The translations under genes were made by a program, and so were the position numbers. From a virus, in the IMG/VR virus record IMGVR_UViG_3300025889_000107, positions 1 through 64,000 of that record: 64,000 nt of DNA; one strand, written 5' to 3'. The notes under the pieces were generated by a model that had not been told where the DNA came from, ran no database searches, and was given only the letters and a program-made list of their open reading frames with translations. Within the stretch, counting starts at the first letter, position 1; each line of letters begins with the position of its first letter. This document shows, piece after piece, positions 31,100 through 39,162 of this stretch.

Positions 31100-32265
31100 T
31101 ACCTATAATCCCACATATATGAACGATCTCCGTATTCGTCCGCATACCATCTATCTCCAGAATCATCTACAAAAGTTGTCTCACCGTTAATTCCATCTTC
31201 GATAAATCCAAAGGGTGCCATGTCCTGATCAATTTGATTCTTCTGCTCTTCATATATTCTCTTTCTTACATCATTCTCTGTCATCTCCTTAAAATATTCT
31301 TGTGCAACTAACCAAGAAAATATTACAAGACACATTGCCAAGTCATCATTACATCCTTCTTCTGCTTCAAAGGAGTTTCCTTTTTGTGAAAATGTAGTTA
31401 GTTCTGATATAATTTCATAATCAGATGCAAGTAATTTATCATCTTCTATAAGAGTTTTAAGATTTGAACATCCTAATTTTTTGACTGCTGAAGTTGTACG
31501 AACTCCAAGTTGAGTTTTTTTACCAGAAAATCCTGTTCCCACTATCTGTCCATTTCTACCTCTCATAGTTGCCATTAAAATATTTTCATATTCCAAATCA
31601 TATTGAAGAATACTAGCAACTTGATCACCAATATCATTAACTTCTATCAATAACCAGGATTGATTATAACCTTTTGCTACATCAAATATGATGTTAGGAA
31701 ATAACATTGGTTTGATTTCATTATTCCTATATTTTGCAACTACTTTATAAGGAAACTCTGTAATATCAAAAACAATAAATGCTGAATAATCATTACCAAG
31801 TCCACGGGCAACATCAACTGTAATTAGATAATTATGATCCTCAATAGGATTTTCATAAACATCTAATCCGGCATTTCTTTGTATTGGATCTTCATATACT
31901 AAAGTTTTGAGTTTTGATGGGTTGATAAGAGTATTGACAGAACCCAAGAACTCACAATTATGTGAAACTATATTGTTCGAATAGTAAAGATTGTCTTCGC
32001 CAACATCAAGTAAATCATAAAGATAAATTCCTTCTTCTACTATTTCATTATATAATACTTTCTTTTCTTGTAAAATATCATCAACTTTAATTGTTGATGC
32101 CTTAATTTTTTCTTTTCCGAAAGAATGATTATCTGAGCATTTTATTTCTGATCCGTCATCAAATATTATCCAATGGTAAAAAGGTTTATAAACTTTTTGT
32201 ATTCCTGAAAAATCTTTAAATCCATCAGGTGTTTTTACTTTAATATTTTTATTAATCTTAAACAT
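31099..32265 (-). CDS. 17: large terminase gp17, C-terminal part with split C-intein
   Basis: A 388-aa chain. Residues 1-103 are a C-intein ending IVSHN, and residues 104-388 are the C-extein starting CEFLGS. The extein is the RNase H-like packaging nuclease: LITVDVARG (first Asp), LIEVNDIGDQ and EGCNDDLAM (last Asp) match the T4 gp17 catalytic acids. Trans-splicing with the product of 32855-34720 would give full gp17. The start lies within the last codons of the endonuclease gene (8-base overlap), so the two are coupled. Confidence 0.93.
   Translation of the reverse strand: MFKINKNIKVKTPDGFKDFSGIQKVYKPFYHWIIFDDGSEIKCSDNHSFGKEKIKASTIKVDDILQEKKVLYNEIVEEGIYLYDLLDVGEDNLYYSNNIVSHNCEFLGSVNTLINPSKLKTLVYEDPIQRNAGLDVYENPIEDHNYLITVDVARGLGNDYSAFIVFDITEFPYKVVAKYRNNEIKPMLFPNIIFDVAKGYNQSWLLIEVNDIGDQVASILQYDLEYENILMATMRGRNGQIVGTGFSGKKTQLGVRTTSAVKKLGCSNLKTLIEDDKLLASDYEIISELTTFSQKGNSFEAEEGCNDDLAMCLVIFSWLVAQEYFKEMTENDVRKRIYEEQKNQIDQDMAPFGFIEDGINGETTFVDDSGDRWYADEYGDRSYMWDYR
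31957..32265 (-). other. split C-intein (103 aa)
   Basis: MFKINKNIKVKTPDGFKDFS begins the half and NNIVSHN ends it, before Cys+1. The block B-like motif is CSDNHSF. Size and sequence pattern match the atypically split TerL inteins such as AceL-TerL, which have a very short N-half and a long C-half. Confidence 0.9.
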
Positions 32266-32827
32266 TTTTCCAACACTCGTTTAAAATAATCTTCTTCAAT
32301 CCTTGAGGAGTTAAATTATATTCTTTGGCATATTCTCTACAAAATGCCTGAACATAAGACATTTTTTTGCCATTTTTCATAGTCATTCCAACATTGTGTA
32401 AATATGGTTTTTTATTATATAGTTTTCTTATTGTTCTTATTGTACTATCATCAATTTTTCTGCTAAAAACTCTGCCCTTTCTAGAGTTACTCATTTTCAC
32501 TAAAGTTTCTTCGGAAAAGCAATTTTTAATTCCTTTGTTCCAAGGAATATTACCTTTCTTAACTCCACCAATTCCTTTTCTTTCATAATCTCCAAAACCT
32601 TCACCACCAGTGGACTTGTTCCAACCATTTTTAAAAGTATTAAATTTTTCTATGTAAAAAATTTCTTTTTCCTTTGCTTTTTCTGGAATATCTATTTGCT
32701 CTTTTATTTCAAAAGTGTGTGGAGGTTTATTTCTTTTATGTTCTCTTTTTCTATCATCTAAATTTTGAGTTTGTCCTACATATTTGACTTTGTTGCTTGA
32801 ATCTTTAAGAAAGTATATATGATACAT
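32258..32827 (-). CDS. GIY-YIG homing endonuclease inside split gp17
   Basis: A 189-aa protein. MYHIYFLKDSSNKVKYVGQT is a variant GIY-YIG start, then LDDRKREHKR and E54 in KEKEIFYIEKF. NUMOD-like repeats (KKGNIPWNKGIK, SEETLVKMSNSRKGR) and a helix-turn-helix end (YVQAFCREYAKEYNLTPQG) would bind DNA. It lies between the two halves of the split-intein gene. The C-half gene overlaps its last codons. Confidence 0.88.
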   Translation of the reverse strand: MYHIYFLKDSSNKVKYVGQTQNLDDRKREHKRNKPPHTFEIKEQIDIPEKAKEKEIFYIEKFNTFKNGWNKSTGGEGFGDYERKGIGGVKKGNIPWNKGIKNCFSEETLVKMSNSRKGRVFSRKIDDSTIRTIRKLYNKKPYLHNVGMTMKNGKKMSYVQAFCREYAKEYNLTPQGLKKIILNECWKNV

Positions 32828-32835
32828 TTTATTAT

Positions 32836-32843
32836 TATTTATA
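32836..32843 (-). promoter_or_regulatory. T4-type late promoter in the split-gene gap
   Basis: TATAAATA on the minus strand, 9 bases before the endonuclease start. It could drive both the endonuclease and the C-terminal terminase half. Confidence 0.6.
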
Positions 32844-32845
32844 AT

Positions 32846-32861
32846 CCAAAAAACTCACAAT
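32846..32861. repeat. copy of the C-extein junction sequence in the gap
   Basis: Sixteen bases here match 14 of 16 at 31943-31958, the codons for the CEFLG start of the C-extein. In the +1 frame it reads CEFFGL then stop. It may be a leftover of the original junction or of the homing event. Confidence 0.65.
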
Positions 32862-34720
32862 CGTTCATATAAATTTTCCATAGAAGTTTTTTGTACTATT
32901 CCATTATCATCCAAAATTTCAATCTCTGTATCACCACCCAAACATTCAAACTCAACACGGAATTGTTCTTCTGATGTGTTTGCAATTGTCTGCTCTTTCC
33001 AAACAACATCTCTACCAGGAACTTCTGACCAGTGAACTTCTGTAGGAATATATTCGTTCTTATTTCTTTCCGCATCGTGCCACATACGGTAGAAGTGATT
33101 CATGCCGTGTGGTGTGGATACAATAATTACCTTTGTGCTTTTGCCAGAAGTAATAGTAGGATAAACAGATGCAAAGAAGGAGTCAGCGACGTGATTAGGG
33201 ACGAATGCGAATTCGTCGAGAAATAAGATATTGAACGACATGCCTCGGACAGCACTCGCAGATGTAGATGATGCCAATATCTTACTGCCATTTTCGAGTT
33301 CTATATTTCCTTTATTCCATACCAAAATACCTTGCTGCATCCATTTTGGTAAGTTTTCATATGCAGTTGATAATCTTGCTAACAATTCTCTGGCAGTAGA
33401 TGCTTTGTTTGCCAGAATACCAATGTTTACACTGTCATTAAAAAGTGCATAATGTAAAAGATATGATACTACAGTAGTTGAATTATGTGTGGGAATAAAA
33501 GTTCTACCACACAAAAATAAATGATCTTTACTATCAACCTGTATACAAGCAACAGGCACACTATCAACCTTTTCTATTTTGTGAATATAATGTCTACCTT
33601 CTTGTTTTCTTTCAGATTTTGTTGAATTGATATTTGCAATTTTTCTTGGAAGATTAAATACTTTCTCTTTGGTTGAAAAAGATACTGTATAGTAATAATT
33701 TCCTTTGATTTCTTTTCTTCTTATGTTTGATTTTATGCCAAGAGAAGAAAGCAACTCAACAACCTGTAAGATTAGATCATAATTTTTTTGATAGAACTCA
33801 AAAGATCTACTATTTTTTCTGATTGAACCATCAGTATCCATCAACCCACGAAGAAGTTCTAATCTGTCTTCATAAGAAGAACGAAGATATTTTAATGGGA
33901 TGTGCTTATTTTTAACTAAATTATAGTTTTTTAATTTTGTATATAAATTTTTTATTTTAAATCTAATACAATTATTATTATTTTTTTCATATTCAATATC
34001 AAATTTTGTTTTATAGAATTCGTAATCGTGTTTATGTGCAATAATTCTTCCATCAGATGAGTAACCATCACCTAACCATACGCCAAGCAAATAAGGATCA
34101 ATATTTAATTCACTTTTAATAAATTTGATTGGATTAGATTTATGAACATAAAGAGAACCTTGAACTCCTTTTCCTCTTTTATTTACTGATTTTTTTTGAT
34201 ATTGTTCAAATATTTCTTGAGAAGTTATAACTTTTTTTCCAGTTCTCCAATAAGAACTATCAACTTCCCATAAATGATCTGCATCTGCGACTATTTCTTC
34301 ACCATTATCAAAATATAATTTATAACAATTATGATTATGCATAGTTTCGGTTTTCATAGTAACCAAAACTGCATCACCAGTTGGAGAAAAAATTTCATCA
34401 CCAACCTTGAGATCTCCCATAGTAGTCCAACCAGTTGGTGTTGGAATTGGAGTATCTAACGATAAAGCCTTACCAGTCTGTCTTGGCATTTTACAGATAT
34501 TAAACCTGTTATTGTGAAAATTGTGAATTAGTTTCTCTTGAAAATGATATGGATGAAACTGTGTTAAACCTTCATCAAGAGAAACAATTTTAATATAGTT
34601 ATTTGCAAAATAAACCGGATCTTGTTTACATTTCAGAAACTCAATGATTTGATCCTCTGTAAACTCAATCGCAGTATTTGCTTTTTTTAATAATGGATTG
34701 CCAAGATATACGTCACTCAT
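32855..34720 (-). CDS. 17: large terminase gp17, N-terminal part with two inteins
   Basis: A 621-aa chain. N-extein residues 1-84 end in MPRQTGK, the first half of Walker A. Residues 85-413 are a full intein. Residues 414-592 continue the ATPase: STTVVSYLLHYAL, Walker B ILFLDEFAFVP and a coupling motif VSTPHG. Residues 593-621 are an N-intein. The extein parts here and in the C-half add up to about 548 aa, close to cyanophage gp17. It drives DNA packaging. The apparent frame break before 32855 is a gene split, not a frameshift, because both intein halves are intact. Confidence 0.95.
   Translation of the reverse strand: MSDVYLGNPLLKKANTAIEFTEDQIIEFLKCKQDPVYFANNYIKIVSLDEGLTQFHPYHFQEKLIHNFHNNRFNICKMPRQTGKALSLDTPIPTPTGWTTMGDLKVGDEIFSPTGDAVLVTMKTETMHNHNCYKLYFDNGEEIVADADHLWEVDSSYWRTGKKVITSQEIFEQYQKKSVNKRGKGVQGSLYVHKSNPIKFIKSELNIDPYLLGVWLGDGYSSDGRIIAHKHDYEFYKTKFDIEYEKNNNNCIRFKIKNLYTKLKNYNLVKNKHIPLKYLRSSYEDRLELLRGLMDTDGSIRKNSRSFEFYQKNYDLILQVVELLSSLGIKSNIRRKEIKGNYYYTVSFSTKEKVFNLPRKIANINSTKSERKQEGRHYIHKIEKVDSVPVACIQVDSKDHLFLCGRTFIPTHNSTTVVSYLLHYALFNDSVNIGILANKASTARELLARLSTAYENLPKWMQQGILVWNKGNIELENGSKILASSTSASAVRGMSFNILFLDEFAFVPNHVADSFFASVYPTITSGKSTKVIIVSTPHGMNHFYRMWHDAERNKNEYIPTEVHWSEVPGRDVVWKEQTIANTSEEQFRVEFECLGGDTEIEILDDNGIVQKTSMENLYERL
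32858..32944 (-). other. split N-intein (29 aa)
   Basis: Begins with Cys1 in CLGGDTEIEI and ends SMENLYERL before the stop. It follows the extein sequence FRVEFE. This very short N-half is the mark of the atypically split TerL inteins. It pairs with the C-half at 31957-32265. Confidence 0.88.
33482..34468 (-). other. 329-aa class 3-like intein with LAGLIDADG motifs
   Basis: Inserted between GK and ST of the Walker A loop. It starts with Ala, not Cys or Ser, and ends IPTHN before Ser+1. W67 in DADHLWEV, C308 in VACIQVD and T327 in PTHN fit the Trp-Cys-Thr triplet of class 3 inteins. The endonuclease motifs are LLGVWLGDGYSS and LELLRGLMDTDGSI. Insertion at this site would inactivate the ATPase until splicing. 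Confidence 0.9.
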
Positions 34721-34728
34721 AAAAATAA

Positions 34729-36006
34729 TTACCTTTGTTCGATCCAGTTAAGTACTGCAAGTGCTTTCTTGTTAGTATTAGGTGAAGCACATGCTAAAGT
34801 GTATATATCACTGATTGTTCCAATACCACTTCTACCAATTTGTAGTTGTGCTTTTTCATCAATAGGAGTTAGAGCTGCACCACCAGAAATCGTAAATCCA
34901 CTCAGGACAATATTTCCACCAGTTGTAGCAGTAGCACTTGTGTCATATTGTGTAAAGGAGTTTTCATCTGGATGATCTGTCCAACTTGCACCAGTTAATG
35001 TTGGGTTCTCAATCAATTTCCAATAGACATTAGTATTATCATTCGTTACTGCTTGTAGAGATCTTAACAAAGCAACAGCACCCAATTGATTAGATTTTAA
35101 TCTGAGACTTACGACTGGATAAAATGTATTTGCATCTGCCAGTGTAGTGCCAGCAATCGGATTAGCAATACTTTCAAGAATACCAAGTTTCTCTGGTTCA
35201 CCTTCCTGAATCAAAGAATTAGAACCCTGATAGATGTAATGAGTTCCTGCAACACCAGTTACATTTTCAATCTCAACACGAATGGGTAAGAATGGAGTAG
35301 AACACCAAACAGTATCCAAAGTATTTGAGTTCTCAAATGTATGAGATGCAATTGTCTCATTTTGCATTAACCAGGCAAACTCAAGAAGACCAGCACCATA
35401 CCATTCATAGTTGATGGAAATCATCTGCTGTTTTGTTGCATCGGCAGTTATACCAGTATATCCATTACCATCAAACTTTTCACCATTCCAATCGTCTCTG
35501 TAAACTCTGGTTTCTGTAACAATACCTGTTGTATTACTACGAATTACATAAGAATAAGTTCCACCATCATCCTCAAAGTAAGTACCATTATTTTCATCAA
35601 ATAATCCAAACCTTCTACGAATACCGACTTGTGGAGTATCAAGACGAATTGCAAAGGCAAGAGTAGCAGATCTACCAGGAATGTATCTCATCACATTCTT
35701 GGTCTGACGAACCACACTACTACCAGCAGCAGAACCAACTTCCATTATTACATTACTGGATGATGCATTAAAAGTAGCAGTTGCACCGACTCCGACTAAT
35801 CTTTCATCCCAGACATCAGTTTCCTTTCCATATTGGAAGGTGTTGAAGAATACTGTTTGAAATGGTGCAACCTTTAATCTATTGTTATTACTAAACTGAG
35901 GTCTCCAATCTGTTTGGTTTCCCCAATGATCTGCAATATTATATACCTCAAATAGACTTCTCTCTTGATTGAGAAAGTCTTGTGTATTCTTATTCCACTG
36001 TGCCAT
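34729..36006 (-). CDS. virion structural protein
   Basis: A 425-aa beta-rich protein without signal peptide or membrane segment. FQTVFFNTFQYGKETDVWDE, NVMRYIPGRSATLAFAIRL and WYGAGLLEFAWLMQ recall a conserved structural protein of T4-like cyanophages encoded near gp16-gp17. The lectin-like strand pattern suggests a surface or decoration role, but this is not shown. It is translated with the small gene that follows gp16. Confidence 0.7.
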   Translation of the reverse strand: MAQWNKNTQDFLNQERSLFEVYNIADHWGNQTDWRPQFSNNNRLKVAPFQTVFFNTFQYGKETDVWDERLVGVGATATFNASSSNVIMEVGSAAGSSVVRQTKNVMRYIPGRSATLAFAIRLDTPQVGIRRRFGLFDENNGTYFEDDGGTYSYVIRSNTTGIVTETRVYRDDWNGEKFDGNGYTGITADATKQQMISINYEWYGAGLLEFAWLMQNETIASHTFENSNTLDTVWCSTPFLPIRVEIENVTGVAGTHYIYQGSNSLIQEGEPEKLGILESIANPIAGTTLADANTFYPVVSLRLKSNQLGAVALLRSLQAVTNDNTNVYWKLIENPTLTGASWTDHPDENSFTQYDTSATATTGGNIVLSGFTISGGAALTPIDEKAQLQIGRSGIGTISDIYTLACASPNTNKKALAVLNWIEQR

Positions 36007-36326
36007 TAGTCACTCCACGATAATCTTTCAGGTTGATACCTTTGAGAATTTTTAATCCTTGAAGTATTTACCTCACCCGGATAAACATTATGAACTATTG
36101 CTCCAGGATATTCTCCCTGAATTTGTTCGGCAAGTTCTTTATTAGAAAGCATTTTGCCTTCTACTTCTAAACGATACATCTTACCTTCCCACACTACATC
36201 GGCAAAGTAAGACTCTGATGCTTGTTCTGGTTCGGAACCTCCTACATTGAGAGTTCCATTAAAATCACCATTAATAGTGATGCTTTCTGAAAGAAATTGT
36301 TTAAAGTTTTTCATTTTCTTTACCAT
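36006..36326 (-). CDS. small hypothetical virion-associated protein
   Basis: A 106-aa protein. The N-terminal MKNFKQFLSES resembles the F..FL.E leader seen in many T4-like virion and core proteins. A Gly-rich strand (GDFNGTLNVGG) and a helix with SNKELAEQIQGEYPG follow. The start may be at 36326, overlapping the upstream stop, or four codons later at 36314. Function unknown. Confidence 0.6.
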   Translation of the reverse strand: MVKKMKNFKQFLSESITINGDFNGTLNVGGSEPEQASESYFADVVWEGKMYRLEVEGKMLSNKELAEQIQGEYPGAIVHNVYPGEVNTSRIKNSQRYQPERLSWSD

Positions 36327-37924
36327 TTAACCTTATTTGACCAGTATGCCGCAGACATTTTTCCTTTAGAAATGTTTTTAGCATGTCTTGTCTTAAATCT
36401 ATTGCGACGAGATGCATATTCTTTTGACTCACCTTCTTTTTTTGGAGAACCTTTCACTCCTCTTTGTCCAAAACGAATAATTTTTTCTTTACCACCTTCA
36501 CATGCCTTAACAACATGTGATTTTCCCGTTTGTGAATCACCAACTGCCTGTGCCTTTGGTGAATTGCACTTCATCTTAGACTTATCAATTGCTTCACCAA
36601 GTTCATTTCTCCAATCAGAGAACTCTTTTTTTTTAATTTTTGTTTTGAACTTTCCAAATGGTGTGGGCAGTTCCTCTCCATAATCTCCAGTCTTCTTCTC
36701 TACTTTATCATTAGGATCTACATCACCATCGACATCATAATCTATTCTTTTTACTGCCTTTGCTGTAAGTTTCTTCAAGTTGCCACCACCAACTTTTGAT
36801 TCTAAATCAGATTTAGTTGCGGTATGCTTTGCTTCATCTACAAATTCTTCCTTCTTCACACAATTATTTACAACTTTACCAAACATCTTTTTGGTTCCTT
36901 TCTTCTCATATCCCTTCCAACACTTCTGACCTTCACCAAGTGATTCGGTCTCTTCTCTTCTCATATTTTTCTGTGCTTTTAATCTTGCCTTTTCTGCCTT
37001 AAATTCAGCTTGCCTTCTCTTCATTAATGCATCAGCAGGACTTAACCCTGATACATCTACCTTACTTGCAGATTCTCTGTCCTTTGCCTTTGCAGTATCT
37101 TTTTGTTTTTGTAACTCTGCAGATTTTTCGGCATTAGTAATAGATCCAGTAGGTTTTCCTTTAACCCTACCCATTTTAGCTAGACGTGATTTTCCAGATG
37201 AAACATTTTCATCAATTTGTTCTTGTCCACCTTTAATAGGTTCTGGTTTGATAATATCAACGAACTCATATTCCATTGCCTGAAAATCATTTCTCCAATC
37301 AGAATACTCTACAGACTCTGACTTATTTCCCCAGTTAGCAGCACCAACCTTACGACACTTTACAAGTGCTCCGGAAGCATATGCAGAAGGCCAAACACTA
37401 TATCTACTCTTGACCTTCTTATAACAGGCATCTTTCTCACCTGCCTTTTCTACTACATTTTCTTCAGTCTTCACGTTGATTGCCTTCCCTTTTCTATCTG
37501 GATTTGGATCTTGACGTTGCTTTCTATTAAATGCTGCTCTCTCTTCATCTTTATCTAGATTTCTCTTCATTTTTGAAGAACCACACTTTGGTTTTGTAGT
37601 TTGTCCTGGTTGTTTGGCACAGGGTTTTCCGGCATATTTGCCACCCAATTGAACCCAACCAGGCTTGCCATCACTAGACCTACTCTTGCCAAACCAGTCA
37701 CGCAAAGAACTATCACCACTTTTCGATTCACTTACTCCTCCACCATTTCCATTACCACCATTTCCATTACCGTTGGTGTTTTCTCCATTTTCACCATTTT
37801 CTCCAGAGTCTTCTCCGTTTTCTTTACGGAGATATCCACTAGATGCCACACGATATCCCATCGGAATTCGTTTACATTTTTTGTCTGTATAACAATAATA
37901 GTATCCTTGCTTACACTTTTTCAT
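36320..37924 (-). CDS. modular basic Cys-containing phage protein
   Basis: A 534-aa Lys/Gly-rich protein. It has a Cys-rich start (KKCKQGYYYCYTDKKCKRIP), a Gly/Asn/Glu linker, a CYKKVKSRYSVWPSAYAS module like DUF5872, an EF-hand-like run DYDVDGDVDPNDK, and an end module IRFGQRGVKGSPKK with RRNRFKTRHAKNI. Such modules recur in large phages and giant viruses. A virion or DNA-binding role is possible. ATG 37924 is preferred to a TTG one codon upstream. Confidence 0.65.
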   Translation of the reverse strand: MKKCKQGYYYCYTDKKCKRIPMGYRVASSGYLRKENGEDSGENGENGENTNGNGNGGNGNGGGVSESKSGDSSLRDWFGKSRSSDGKPGWVQLGGKYAGKPCAKQPGQTTKPKCGSSKMKRNLDKDEERAAFNRKQRQDPNPDRKGKAINVKTEENVVEKAGEKDACYKKVKSRYSVWPSAYASGALVKCRKVGAANWGNKSESVEYSDWRNDFQAMEYEFVDIIKPEPIKGGQEQIDENVSSGKSRLAKMGRVKGKPTGSITNAEKSAELQKQKDTAKAKDRESASKVDVSGLSPADALMKRRQAEFKAEKARLKAQKNMRREETESLGEGQKCWKGYEKKGTKKMFGKVVNNCVKKEEFVDEAKHTATKSDLESKVGGGNLKKLTAKAVKRIDYDVDGDVDPNDKVEKKTGDYGEELPTPFGKFKTKIKKKEFSDWRNELGEAIDKSKMKCNSPKAQAVGDSQTGKSHVVKACEGGKEKIIRFGQRGVKGSPKKEGESKEYASRRNRFKTRHAKNISKGKMSAAYWSNKVKW

Positions 37925-37938
37925 CAATGAAAAGTAGT

Positions 37939-38355
37939 TTATTCTTTATTATTTAGAAAACCTTGCTTGAGCATTTTTTGAAGTTCTGATGTCGATCCAA
38001 CAAACACTGCATTATTAGTAACATTATTTGTGGTTTTCTTAGTTTCGTCTTCTACATCCTTAAGTTTCTTTTGCAAGTCAATCAACTTATCAGTAGTATC
38101 AGCAACACTCTTAATCAACTGTCCTGCGACCTCGTATGCCCTTGGACTGCCTCCTTCCCCTGCTACCTCCATAATGCCGTTGATTGCCTCCTGACCCTTC
38201 TCTATGAGGGAGTAGAGGTTCGCACGACTATAGATATAATCTTTTTCTATATCATCATCCTTCGATTTTATAATCTCTGGTTTTTTAATTGGTTTTGACT
38301 CGACAATATCACTCTCAATATTCAGAGCCTCATCGATTGAATCATAATTATTCAT
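37939..38355 (-). CDS. 16: small terminase subunit gp16
   Basis: A 138-aa helical protein. The central coiled region (SLIEKGQEAINGIMEVAGEG, SPRAYEVAGQLIKSVADTTD) and the C-terminal STSELQKMLKQG match T4-like gp16. It forms the ring that recognises or regulates packaging of concatemers. It lies just after gp15 and before the accessory virion genes. gp17 is about 3 kb further on, not adjacent as in T4. Confidence 0.9.
   Translation of the reverse strand: MNNYDSIDEALNIESDIVESKPIKKPEIIKSKDDDIEKDYIYSRANLYSLIEKGQEAINGIMEVAGEGGSPRAYEVAGQLIKSVADTTDKLIDLQKKLKDVEDETKKTTNNVTNNAVFVGSTSELQKMLKQGFLNNKE
37950..37956 (-). promoter_or_regulatory. late-like CTAAATA box
   Basis: CTAAATA on the minus strand, 25 bases before the modular basic protein gene and inside the end of gp16. 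Confidence 0.45.
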
Positions 38356-38361
38356 AATAGA

Positions 38362-39162
38362 TTAGTAATCCTCTTTTTTAGTGGGACTGAATTCTTTAGA
38401 GTCTCCTAAAAATTCCCAACTTTCTGTAAATCCAAAATCATCTCCAGGTTCTGCGTCAATTGGGTCAGGAACAGCAGTATATCTCATTTCACGTTTTGCT
38501 GTCTTAGTATTTGTATCAGCATACAAATCAACCTGAACTTTCTTAATAAGTCCATCAGTGCTATCTGCAACAGGACCGAATATGTAAGTTTTTGCAGTAA
38601 ATCTTAAAGTGTAAATTAATGCTCTACGAGTTTGAAATGAACCTTCATAATCGTCTTGAAAATCTATACTATCTAAAACAATAGGAACATCCCTTTTTTC
38701 TCCAATAGATTCTACCAAATCAACTGTAACATTAAATGATGGTTGAAAAAATGGTAGTATTTGCTCAACTATTTGAAGAGCATCATCATTTAATTTAGTG
38801 AAAATATTTAACTCAAATCCTATATTATAAGGAACTGGCATGAAAACTTTTTTTACCTTTCCATTTTTGTCACATGCCTTAAAGGTTTGTACTATTCCAG
38901 TTTTTCTTGATGAATCGTATTGAATACTAGTCATCTCAAAAGACATTCTTGGTAAAGTAATCGCAACAGGTTTTGTTAGATCTTCCTGCTGCTCAATTTT
39001 TGCAAGAAATTTCTGCATTGGTCCATAAGATAAACCAACTCTCATATCAGAAATTACATCTTCAGAATTATCTTTATGTTTGATATGAATATCATTAAAA
39101 AGAGTTCCAAACGATATAATCGTTTTTCTAATTATTTCGTTATAATAGTATGTTCCTAACAT
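38362..39162 (-). CDS. 15: tail sheath stabiliser gp15
   Basis: A 266-aa protein. MLGTYYYNEIIRKTIISFG, GTLFNDIHIKH and QIVEQILPFFQPSFNVTVDL match T4 gp15 throughout. It caps the tail tube and sheath and joins the tail to the neck. It overlaps the gp14 stop by one base. Confidence 0.94.
   Translation of the reverse strand: MLGTYYYNEIIRKTIISFGTLFNDIHIKHKDNSEDVISDMRVGLSYGPMQKFLAKIEQQEDLTKPVAITLPRMSFEMTSIQYDSSRKTGIVQTFKACDKNGKVKKVFMPVPYNIGFELNIFTKLNDDALQIVEQILPFFQPSFNVTVDLVESIGEKRDVPIVLDSIDFQDDYEGSFQTRRALIYTLRFTAKTYIFGPVADSTDGLIKKVQVDLYADTNTKTAKREMRYTAVPDPIDAEPGDDFGFTESWEFLGDSKEFSPTKKEDY

Noticed and set aside
32828-32857. Frameshift or sequencing error breaking gp17
   Set aside because: The break falls exactly at matching intein halves, with an endonuclease gene and promoter between, so a natural split is the better explanation.
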